Assembly (NCBI GenBank): GCA_002710495.1
Contig: PAKE01000019.1
Location: 53,234-68,325 of the forward strand
Source: Flavobacteriales bacterium
GTDB taxonomy: Bacteria > Bacteroidota > Bacteroidia > Flavobacteriales > BACL11
Length of the DNA stretch: 15,092 bases
Direction of reading: 5' to 3'
Shown in pieces: positions 1 to 6,499 of this stretch (the first letter of the stretch is position 1; each line of letters starts with the position of its first letter). The notes beneath the pieces are model-generated. The model had not been told where the DNA came from. It did not search any database and saw only the letters and a program-made list of their open reading frames with translations. Made by a program: the position numbers and the translations under genes.

Positions 1-4
1 AATT

Positions 5-226
5 ATGAAAAAATTATTTTCTTTTATTTTTTTAATAATTATTAGATTTTATCAGTTGATAATTTCACCAATGCTTCCCCCTAGATGCAGATACACTCCA
101 AGCTGCTCAGAATATGGGAAACAAGCAATAATAAAGCATGGACCTTTTAAAGGGGGTCTTTTAGCAATAAAAAGAATTTCCAGATGTCATCCTTGTGGAG
201 GAAGTGGTGAGGACTTGGTACCATAA
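5..226 (+). CDS. yidD: YidD, membrane protein insertion efficiency factor
   Basis: This is a 73-residue protein of the YidD family (UPF0161), a small inner-membrane-associated factor thought to help YidC/Sec insert membrane proteins. The N-terminus is a hydrophobic, probably amphipathic helix (residues 4-22, ending in a YQ..ISP motif). The family core follows: [10 protein letters not shown] at 28-37, KHGPFKG at 45-50 and RCHPCGG at 60-66. The family usually has F or W after RCHP and ends in a D-P-V-P motif; here there is C64, giving a fourth cysteine, and the end reads EDLVP. Length is normal. Only four bases precede the ATG, so any upstream operon partner is outside the window. The stop lies six bases before the protease gene, so the two are probably co-transcribed. 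The assignment is secure; the mechanism is family knowledge. Confidence 0.93.
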   Translation: MKKLFSFIFLIIIRFYQLIISPMLPPRCRYTPSCSEYGKQAIIKHGPFKGGLLAIKRISRCHPCGGSGEDLVP

Positions 227-232
227 AAAAAT

Positions 233-1894
233 ATGAAAAAAAATTATTTCCAAACAGCTACCCAACTAACTTTAATACTACTATTCTCAGTAAGTAGTTT
301 TATATCAAAATCACAGAACACTAATTATTTTGAGACCTCAAAAAACATGGAAATTTTCACAGATTTGTATAAAGAACTCGATATGTTCTATGTCGATGAG
401 GTAAATTCAGGAGATCTTATTAAAACCGCAATAGATGAGATGTTAAATTCTTTAGACCCCTACACTAATTACATTCCTGAATCTGATATTGAGGATTACA
501 GATTTATGACAACAGGACAGTATGGAGGTATAGGATCTGTGATTACAAAAATAGGAGAATATGTCATTATTAGTGAACCTTATAAAGGGTTTCCCGCACA
601 GAAAGCGGGATTGATGGCTGGGGATAAAATCTTAGAAGTAAATGGAAAATCAGCTAAAGGAAAAACCACAGAAGAACTTAGTTCTATTTTAAAAGGACAG
701 CCAAACACTGAAGTTACAATACTTATAGAAAGAGATGGAGAAACTTTCACAAAGAAATTTAACAGAGAAAAAGTAACTGTGAAAAGTGTTCCGTATTATG
801 GTTTTTTAGAAGAAGGGATAGCTTATATAAAATTAAGATCATTTACTAGAAATTGTGCAAATGATATAAAAAGTGCACTTTTAGATTTAAAATCGGAGCA
901 ACAATTAAAAGGAATTATTTTGGACTTAAGATCAAATCCAGGAGGATTATTAAATGAATCAATTGATATTGTGAATCTATTTGTAGATAAGGGTGAAGAA
1001 ATTGTAACTACGAAAGGAAAAATAAAAGATTGGGAGAAAATATATCTAGCAAAACGTAATCCGGAAGATAAAGAAACACCACTTATTGTTTTAATAAACT
1101 CAAATTCAGCATCTGCATCTGAAATTGTTTCAGGTTCTGTTCAGGATTTAGATAGAGGGGTGGTAATTGGGAGAAGATCTTATGGGAAAGGATTAGTGCA
1201 ACAAAGCCGTAAACTACCATACAATTCCCAATTAAAAGTTACGGTTGCAAAATATTATATACCTAGCGGAAGATGTATACAAGCTTTAGATTATTCTAAT
1301 AGAAATGAAGATGGAAGCGTAGGAAAAGTACCAGATTCATTAATTTCCACTTTTTATACAAGAAATGGAAGGGAGGTCAAAGACGGGGGAGGTGTGACGC
1401 CAGATATTAAAACAGAAAATGAAGAAGTTTCGGACATCTCTATTTCATTAATGAATAAAAGATTAGTTTTTGATTTTGCAACTCAGTTCAGATATAAAAA
1501 TGAGAAAATAGAATCAATTAAAAATTTTGAAATAACGGACGAAATATTTAATAATTTTGTGGAGTTTTTGTCAGATAAAGAATATCAATACACGACTGCA
1601 ACAGAAGATGCTCTAGACATTTTTAAGGAAATCACAGACGAAGAAGGGACATCAGATCTAATTTTAGAGGAGTTTAATATACTGACAGAAAAAATTAAAC
1701 TGAATAAGAAAAATGATTTGGAAAATAATAAAGAAGAAATAAAAGAATTTCTTTCAAATGAAATTGTAAGCAGGTATTATTATCAAGAAGGAAGAATTAT
1801 TGAGAGATTAAAATACGATAAAGATATTGATGAGGCGTTACGATTATTTAAAAATATGGACGAATACAACTCTCTTTTAGAAGCGAATGAGTAA
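233..1894 (+). CDS. S41-family C-terminal processing protease with PDZ domain
   Basis: This is a 553-residue serine protease of the CtpA/Prc (MEROPS S41) family, which cleaves periplasmic or envelope proteins near their C-termini. A hydrophobic segment at residues 10-25 ending near SKSQ looks like a signal peptide, so the protein is probably periplasmic. An N-terminal helical region contains the LDPYTNYI motif (74-81). A PDZ domain (about 97-180) includes the GGIG carboxylate-binding-type loop and the AGLMAGDKILEVNG stretch. The catalytic core contains S294 in SASASEI, K319 in YGKG and Q323. The Ser-Lys spacing of 25 and Lys-Gln spacing of 4 equal those of E. coli Prc (S452, K477, Q481), so it should be active. 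A helical, Glu/Lys-rich C-terminal extension (about 415-553) is common in Bacteroidota homologues. The stop overlaps the next gene by 8 bases, suggesting translational coupling. Substrates cannot be read from the sequence. Confidence 0.93.
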   Translation: MKKNYFQTATQLTLILLFSVSSFISKSQNTNYFETSKNMEIFTDLYKELDMFYVDEVNSGDLIKTAIDEMLNSLDPYTNYIPESDIEDYRFMTTGQYGGIGSVITKIGEYVIISEPYKGFPAQKAGLMAGDKILEVNGKSAKGKTTEELSSILKGQPNTEVTILIERDGETFTKKFNREKVTVKSVPYYGFLEEGIAYIKLRSFTRNCANDIKSALLDLKSEQQLKGIILDLRSNPGGLLNESIDIVNLFVDKGEEIVTTKGKIKDWEKIYLAKRNPEDKETPLIVLINSNSASASEIVSGSVQDLDRGVVIGRRSYGKGLVQQSRKLPYNSQLKVTVAKYYIPSGRCIQALDYSNRNEDGSVGKVPDSLISTFYTRNGREVKDGGGVTPDIKTENEEVSDISISLMNKRLVFDFATQFRYKNEKIESIKNFEITDEIFNNFVEFLSDKEYQYTTATEDALDIFKEITDEEGTSDLILEEFNILTEKIKLNKKNDLENNKEEIKEFLSNEIVSRYYYQEGRIIERLKYDKDIDEALRLFKNMDEYNSLLEANE

Positions 1895-3056
1895 AAATTT
1901 AATTTCTAGCACAAGAAATTTAGTTTTAGTTTTATTAGGATTTACATTTCCACTATCTGTAGCATTATCAAATATTCTTGTTGTTTTACTTGCTGTACTA
2001 ATTTTAGTAGAGGGAAGTTTTTCTGAAAAAATTCAGAAAATTAACTCAAGCAAATGGATGTTATCTATTTTGATTTTATGGGCTATGTATATAATTTCTT
2101 GGAGTATTTTTGGAAGATCTACAGATACTTTTTGGATGTTTAAAAGAATTTCATTACTTCTTCTGTTGCCAATTTTTTATACTAGTAATTTTTCAGAAAA
2201 AACCATTTATAAATCTGTTTTCGCATTTTTGATTTCTATGTTTATTTCTTCATCAACTGCTATAGCGATAAATTATGGAATAATTAATTTAAATTATGGT
2301 TCATTCAAATTAGCAGCATTTTTGGAATATACCGATCATAATGTGTTCTTGGCATTTTCCCTAATAATAAGTTTATACTCTCTTTTCAGAATGAAATTAC
2401 AAAAAAAATATAAAAATATTCTTCTGATATTTATTATATTTTATCTGTTTTCTATTTTTACAGAAGGGGGTAGGACTGGACAATTAGTATTTCTATTTTC
2501 AACATTTTATTTCATATATTTTCAATTCAAAAAAAACATTACAATACTTTTAATTTCAATTGCAGGAATTCTTGTTTTTAGTGTTGTGGTTTACAACACT
2601 TCAGAGCCTGTAAAGAAAAGGTATCATTATGAAAGAGTAGTTAAAAAGATGTTTAACGGAGAAACTGATAGGAATATTTTATTGAAGGAAACAATTACCT
2701 TAATAAAGGAGGACCCTATTTTTGGATACGGAACCGGAAGTTTTACAGATGAATTTAGTTTAGTAAATGAAAAAACAAAAAAACTAGTAAATGAAAATGA
2801 AATTAACACTCCACATAATAACTATTTGTATGTGTGGTTCGAACTAGGTTTTTTAGGATTAATTGTATTTCTATCCATATTTTATTTTCAGATAAAAGAA
2901 CTAATAAATAAAACAGATGGTATTTTCAGAGTTCTATTTCCTATAATTTTTCTGATAATTATGATTTCAGATAATTATTTATATGCGCCACATTCATTAA
3001 TCTTATATCTTTTTTTATCAATAATTACAATTAATTATCAATGTAAACCCTCTTAA
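1887..3056 (+). CDS. O-antigen ligase/polymerase family membrane protein (WaaL/Wzy-like)
   Basis: This is a 389-residue polytopic membrane protein with about ten to twelve hydrophobic segments. It resembles the Wzy_C/O-antigen ligase family (PF04932), whose members transfer or polymerise undecaprenyl-linked glycans on the periplasmic face. Family-like signals are the DHN motif (150-152), GGRTGQ (194-199, with R196 in the place of the WaaL essential arginine), a large hydrophilic loop at about 236-313 with GYGTGSF (280-286), and PHNNYL..WFELGFLGL (309-324), where H310 would be the catalytic-type histidine. No other glycan-synthesis genes are in view, so whether it is a ligase, a polymerase or a protein-glycosylating enzyme is open. 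The ATG lies inside the end of the protease gene (8-base overlap). Its 3' end overlaps the convergent alr by 26 bases. The family call is good; the substrate is unknown. Confidence 0.8.
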   Translation: MSKNLISSTRNLVLVLLGFTFPLSVALSNILVVLLAVLILVEGSFSEKIQKINSSKWMLSILILWAMYIISWSIFGRSTDTFWMFKRISLLLLLPIFYTSNFSEKTIYKSVFAFLISMFISSSTAIAINYGIINLNYGSFKLAAFLEYTDHNVFLAFSLIISLYSLFRMKLQKKYKNILLIFIIFYLFSIFTEGGRTGQLVFLFSTFYFIYFQFKKNITILLISIAGILVFSVVVYNTSEPVKKRYHYERVVKKMFNGETDRNILLKETITLIKEDPIFGYGTGSFTDEFSLVNEKTKKLVNENEINTPHNNYLYVWFELGFLGLIVFLSIFYFQIKELINKTDGIFRVLFPIIFLIIMISDNYLYAPHSLILYLFLSIITINYQCKPS

Positions 3057-4113
3057 TTCTCCTGTTTAAAGTAGAATAAATTTCGTACGGGATTGTCCCT
3101 AAATCCTCCGAAAGTTTTAAAATGGAATTCCTCCCCCCAAAAATTTCTACTTCATCTCCTTCTTTGCAACTTACTTCTGATGTGTCAATCATAAAACTAT
3201 CCATACAAATATTTCCGATAATAGGGCATAAAACTCCATTAACAAGTACATTTCCTTTCCCATCACCAAATCCCCTATTTAATCCATCAGCATAACCAAT
3301 AGGAACAACAGAAATATTCATATCTTTTACAGCTTCAAATCCTGAAGAGTACCCCACTCCAGCACCTTTTTTTATATTTCGATTTTGGCTAATTACAGAT
3401 TTCAATTTACTTACTTGCAAAAGATTTTTATTTTTATAACTTCCAAATAAAGTAATACCTAATCTTACCATGTCAAATAGCTTTTCTGGGAAATGAAGAA
3501 AACCATTAGAATTTAGAATGTGCTTATCTAGTGTGCATGATAAATTTTCTTCTAATCTATTAGCTGTTTTTTCAAATAATTTTATCTGATTCAATGTTGC
3601 TTTTGATTTTGAAAGATCATCAGCAGAAGATAAATGAGAACAAACGGAGACAACTTTTAATTGTTTGTGATTTTTAATTTTTTCAGATATTTCTTCTATT
3701 TCATCAACATTAAAACCATAACGATTCATGCCAGTATTAAATTTAATATGAACGTTTACATTTGCGCTCTTTGAAATATAAAAATCTAGTAGGTTCTTAT
3801 TATGTAAGACAACATCAAGATTATTTTTTATGATTTCATTAAACGATTTCCTCCCAGGATTTGCTACAATAATTTTAGATTTTATACCACCTTCTCGTAA
3901 GATAATTCCTTCCTCAAAATCTGCTACCCAAAAAGTTTCAACTCCTAGATTCTCTAATGTTTTACTAATTACAATATCTCCATGTCCGTAAGCAAAAGCT
4001 TTTACTACTGCAATTATCTTACAGTCATCTTTCAATAAAGATTTTAAATAATAATAATTATGTTTTAATTTATTTAAGTCTACTTCTAATATAGTTTCGT
4101 TTGTATTAGACAT
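3031..4113 (-). CDS. alr: Alanine racemase (PLP-dependent)
   Basis: This enzyme interconverts L- and D-alanine for peptidoglycan. With the start at 4113 it has 360 residues, the usual family length. The N-terminal TIM barrel carries AVVKAFAYGHG with the PLP lysine K38. The C-terminal beta domain carries GVGYSSGF with the second catalytic base Y255, PIGYADGLNR (271-280) and NICMDSF (301-307). The phenylalanine after VKA replaces the asparagine of textbook racemases but is common in Bacteroidota. The reading frame stays open upstream to 4239, but those 42 extra codons lie entirely within tdk and encode nothing family-like. The chosen ATG gives the expected start (S-N-T-N-E-T-I-L-E-V-D-L) and an 8-base overlap with the tdk stop, matching other junctions here. 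It is a stand-alone racemase, not the MurF-Alr fusion found in many Bacteroidota. Co-transcription with tdk is inferred. Confidence 0.94.
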   Translation of the reverse strand: MSNTNETILEVDLNKLKHNYYYLKSLLKDDCKIIAVVKAFAYGHGDIVISKTLENLGVETFWVADFEEGIILREGGIKSKIIVANPGRKSFNEIIKNNLDVVLHNKNLLDFYISKSANVNVHIKFNTGMNRYGFNVDEIEEISEKIKNHKQLKVVSVCSHLSSADDLSKSKATLNQIKLFEKTANRLEENLSCTLDKHILNSNGFLHFPEKLFDMVRLGITLFGSYKNKNLLQVSKLKSVISQNRNIKKGAGVGYSSGFEAVKDMNISVVPIGYADGLNRGFGDGKGNVLVNGVLCPIIGNICMDSFMIDTSEVSCKEGDEVEIFGGRNSILKLSEDLGTIPYEIYSTLNRRIKRVYIDN

Positions 4114-4678
4114 TTTTATTGAAGCAAATTCTACAAAGAGGTTTGTAATTGTTTTTTTCTCCAAGATCGACCAAATCTTCTTCTTTTGTAGTTCTGAAAG
4201 AATAATTTGCAATTGCTCCGCAATCCTGACATATTGCATGAACTTTAGTTACGTGTTCAGCAATTGCTAGCAAGCTAGGAATTTTTCCGAAAGGTAATCC
4301 TAAGAAATCCATGTCTAATCCTGCGATAATAACACGAATTCCTTTTGCAGCTAATTTGTTACAAGTATCGGACAAATCATCAGTAAAAAACTGAGCTTCA
4401 TCAATTGCAACTACTTCCGGATTTTTAGTCAAACTTAAAATGTCTGACGATTTCCCCACTATAATTGAGTTTATTGAATTATTGTCATGTGACACTATTT
4501 TTTTATTATCGTATCTAGTATCAACTAGAGGTTTGTAAATTTCCACCTTAAGATTAGCAAAATTAGCCCTTTTTAATCGTCTTAATAGTTCCTCTGTTTT
4601 CCCAGAAAACATGGATCCACAAATAACTTCAATACTTCCACTTTGCATTGGATGATTTAGTTGAGATTCTAAAAACAT
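4106..4678 (-). CDS. tdk: Thymidine kinase
   Basis: This is a 190-residue type II thymidine kinase that phosphorylates thymidine with ATP in the nucleotide salvage pathway. The Walker A loop is GSMFSGKT (21-28), the Walker B/catalytic region is DEAQFF (93-98), and the GLDMDFLG segment is at 120-127. The zinc-binding cysteines are C150/C153 and C182/C185, flanking the substrate lasso (ANYSFRT near 157-163 and LGEK near 172-175). The start MFLESQLNHP resembles the N-terminus usual in Bacteroidota thymidine kinases, which supports the ATG at 4678 over the internal Met at residue 11. All key residues are present. It is the first gene of a two-gene minus-strand unit with alr and is divergent from rsmI across an 86-base gap. 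A TAnnTTTG promoter box lies 31 bases upstream of the ATG. Confidence 0.96.
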   Translation of the reverse strand: MFLESQLNHPMQSGSIEVICGSMFSGKTEELLRRLKRANFANLKVEIYKPLVDTRYDNKKIVSHDNNSINSIIVGKSSDILSLTKNPEVVAIDEAQFFTDDLSDTCNKLAAKGIRVIIAGLDMDFLGLPFGKIPSLLAIAEHVTKVHAICQDCGAIANYSFRTTKEEDLVDLGEKNNYKPLCRICFNKNV

Positions 4679-4709
4679 ATTTTATAATTATTTCTTTTTA
4701 GATATAACA

Positions 4710-4717
4710 CAAAAATA
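4710..4717 (-). promoter_or_regulatory. Candidate -7 promoter box for tdk-alr
   Basis: Read on the minus strand this octamer is TATTTTTG, an exact match to the Bacteroidota sigma-ABfr -7 consensus TAnnTTTG. It ends 31 bases before the tdk ATG, which would give a leader of roughly 25-28 bases. I found no clear TTG -33 element at 17-23 bases upstream. In AT-rich DNA such an octamer can arise by chance, so the call rests mainly on its position in the divergent gap. Confidence 0.45.
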
Positions 4718-4752
4718 TAAATTTTTACTTCATAAATTCTTAAATTTTCATG

Positions 4753-4760
4753 TAGTTTTG
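4753..4760 (+). promoter_or_regulatory. Candidate -7 promoter box for rsmI operon (leaderless)
   Basis: TAGTTTTG matches the Bacteroidota -7 consensus TAnnTTTG exactly and ends four bases before the rsmI ATG at 4765. Because transcription in this class starts only a few bases beyond the box, the predicted start site falls on or next to the start codon, implying a leaderless mRNA. No matching TTG -33 element is evident at the expected distance, which weakens the call. The same box-N4-ATG arrangement recurs before the amidohydrolase gene at 12273. Confidence 0.5.
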
Positions 4761-4764
4761 TAAG

Positions 4765-5454
4765 ATGTCAAAATTGTATGTTATTCCAACTCCAATAGGT
4801 AATTTAGAAGATATTACGTTACGAGCACTCAGATTATTAAAAGAGGTTGATTTAGTTTTGGCAGAAGATACAAGGACTACAAAAAAACTTTTTAGGCATT
4901 ATGAAATTAACACTAAATTATCTTCATTTCATATGCACAATGAACATAAGGTTCTGTCAAAACATATTTCAAGATTAAAAGGAGGGGAGACTTTTGCTTT
5001 AGTTTCAGACGCAGGAACTCCTGCAATTTCTGACCCTGGTTTTTTATTAATTCGTGAATGCGTAATTGAAGGTATAGAAGTTGATTGTTTGCCTGGCGCA
5101 ACAGCTTTTGTTCCAGCTCTTGTAAAGTCAGGGTTACCAAATGAAAAATTTGTATTTGAGGGGTTTTTACCAGTAAAAAAAGGAAGACAAACAAGATTAA
5201 AATTATTAGCAGAAGAAGAAAGAACCATGGTTTTTTATGAATCACCACACAGAATTATTAAAACACTCACACAGTTTTTAGAGTATTTTTCAGAAGAAAG
5301 AAAAATATCTGTGTCTAGAGAAATAAGCAAAATGTTTGAGGAAACAATTAGAGGAACAATTTCTGAGGCGTTACATTATTTTGAACAAAAAAAACCAAAA
5401 GGAGAATTTGTAGTTGTTGTAGAAGGGAAGAAAAAAATCCATGGAGTTAAGTAA
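4765..5454 (+). CDS. rsmI: 16S rRNA (cytidine(1402)-2'-O)-methyltransferase RsmI
   Basis: This is a 229-residue SAM-dependent tetrapyrrole-methylase-fold enzyme that 2'-O-methylates C1402 in the decoding centre of 16S rRNA. Family motifs run in order: YVIPTPIGNLEDIT (5-18), LAEDTRTTKKL (32-42), ALVSDAGTPAISDPG (78-92), CLPGATAFVPALV (108-120), the FEGFLP segment (131-136) and MVFYESPHRI (155-164). A late SREISKMFEE segment follows at 184-193. It lacks the small C-terminal domain of the longer E. coli protein (about 286 residues); this short form is common in Bacteroidota and is not a truncation. It appears to head a plus-strand operon with the DAHP synthase/chorismate mutase and recJ. Its last 14 bases overlap the next gene. 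The start is fixed by the motif beginning at residue 5. Confidence 0.96.
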   Translation: MSKLYVIPTPIGNLEDITLRALRLLKEVDLVLAEDTRTTKKLFRHYEINTKLSSFHMHNEHKVLSKHISRLKGGETFALVSDAGTPAISDPGFLLIRECVIEGIEVDCLPGATAFVPALVKSGLPNEKFVFEGFLPVKKGRQTRLKLLAEEERTMVFYESPHRIIKTLTQFLEYFSEERKISVSREISKMFEETIRGTISEALHYFEQKKPKGEFVVVVEGKKKIHGVK

Positions 5455-6499
5455 ATTCATAGATAAAAAACCATTTGTAATTGCGGGTCCTTGTAGTGCA
5501 GAATCTGAAAAACAAGCTCTGAAAATTGCAAATGATATAAAAGATAACGCGGATGTTTTTAGGGCTGGGATTTGGAAGCCTAGAACAAGATCAAATTCTT
5601 TTGAAGGAATTGGTAAAGAGGCTTTGACTTGGATGCAGAAAGTAAAACAAAAAACTAAATTAAAAGTTTCTACCGAAGTAGCTACAGCAAAACATGTAGA
5701 ACTTTGTTTAGAATCTGGTATTGATATGCTTTGGATTGGAGCTAGAACAACCGTAAATCCATTTTATGTGCAGGAAATTGCAGAAGCTCTATCTGGAGTT
5801 GATATTCCTGTTTTTGTAAAAAACCCAATTCATCCTGAACTTTCATTGTGGATTGGTGCTTTAGAAAGGTTAAATAAAAAAGGGATAAAAAATTTAGCAG
5901 CCATACACAGAGGTTTTTTCACTTACGAATCTTCTGCATTTAGAAACGAGCCAAAATGGGAAATACCTATAGAGTTAAAACGACAACTACCTAACTTGCC
6001 AATTATTTGCGATCCAAGTCATATTGCAGGAAATAAAACTCTTATTCCTGAAATTTCTCAAATTGCAATGGATTTAGATATGAATGGATTGATGATTGAA
6101 ACTCATAATAATCCACCTGAAGCTTTAAGCGATTCAGCACAGCAAATCACACCAGTTAAATTGAAAAGCATATTGGAAAATTTAGTTTTGCGTAAGAAAA
6201 AATTTGAAGATGACATTTTGAGTTTTGAGTTAAATATTTTGAGAAAAAAGATTGACAAACTTGATCAGAATATTGTTGAAACACTTAATTTAAGAACTGA
6301 ATTAGTAGAAGAAATTGCTCAATTTAAATTAGAAAACAACTTAACAATTTTTCAGTTAGAAAGATGGTTTGAGATATTATATAAAAGGAGAGAGCAAGCT
6401 ATAAACTTGGAGATGGACCCAAAAATGGTAAGAGATATTTTTGAATTAATACATAAGTATTCTATATTAATTCAATCAAAAATAATGAAGGAAAAATAG
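5441..6499 (+). CDS. Bifunctional 3-deoxy-7-phosphoheptulonate synthase/chorismate mutase
   Basis: This is a 352-residue fusion that joins the first shikimate step (PEP plus erythrose 4-phosphate to DAHP) to the chorismate-to-prephenate step. The N-terminal type I-beta DAHP synthase (about 10-245) has AGPCSAES (15-22), RAGIWKPRTR (41-50), WIGARTT (98-104), VKNP (126-129), AAIHRGF (153-159) and CDPSHI (190-195). Metal-ligand candidates are C18, H156, E220 and D231; the E-to-D spacing of 11 agrees with the B. subtilis-type enzyme. The C-terminal AroQ helical mutase (about 262-345) has R268, R285 and K296, whose spacing equals that of R11, R28 and K39 in the E. coli domain. Both activities should be intact. 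In other genomes it is called aroF or aroA(Q), so I give no symbol. The ATG lies inside rsmI; the stop abuts the recJ ATG. No attenuator-like leader is visible. Confidence 0.95.
   Translation: MELSKFIDKKPFVIAGPCSAESEKQALKIANDIKDNADVFRAGIWKPRTRSNSFEGIGKEALTWMQKVKQKTKLKVSTEVATAKHVELCLESGIDMLWIGARTTVNPFYVQEIAEALSGVDIPVFVKNPIHPELSLWIGALERLNKKGIKNLAAIHRGFFTYESSAFRNEPKWEIPIELKRQLPNLPIICDPSHIAGNKTLIPEISQIAMDLDMNGLMIETHNNPPEALSDSAQQITPVKLKSILENLVLRKKKFEDDILSFELNILRKKIDKLDQNIVETLNLRTELVEEIAQFKLENNLTIFQLERWFEILYKRREQAINLEMDPKMVRDIFELIHKYSILIQSKIMKEK

Noticed and set aside
2401..2536. A8 tracts at 2401-2408 and 2529-2536 in the ligase-like gene as possible phase-variation sites
   Set aside because: Homopolymers of seven to nine A or T occur throughout the window, including in and beside housekeeping genes. 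The tracts encode ordinary Lys codons, so there is no sign of a dedicated switch.
3919..4023. Phenylalanine in place of asparagine after the PLP lysine of alanine racemase (VKAFAYGHG)
   Set aside because: As I recall it, the VKAF form is common in Bacteroidota racemases. With Y255 and the other motifs present it does not suggest loss of function.
4913..5248. Two long antisense open frames (111 and 99 codons) opposite rsmI
   Set aside because: They lie wholly inside a well-conserved rsmI gene, have low-complexity translations (Leu/Lys-rich) or no recognisable domain, and have no promoter. They are shadows of the real frame.
4765..5454. RsmI looks truncated beside the E. coli protein
   Set aside because: Short RsmI proteins lacking the C-terminal domain are normal in Bacteroidota, and the gene ends cleanly in an overlap with the next gene.
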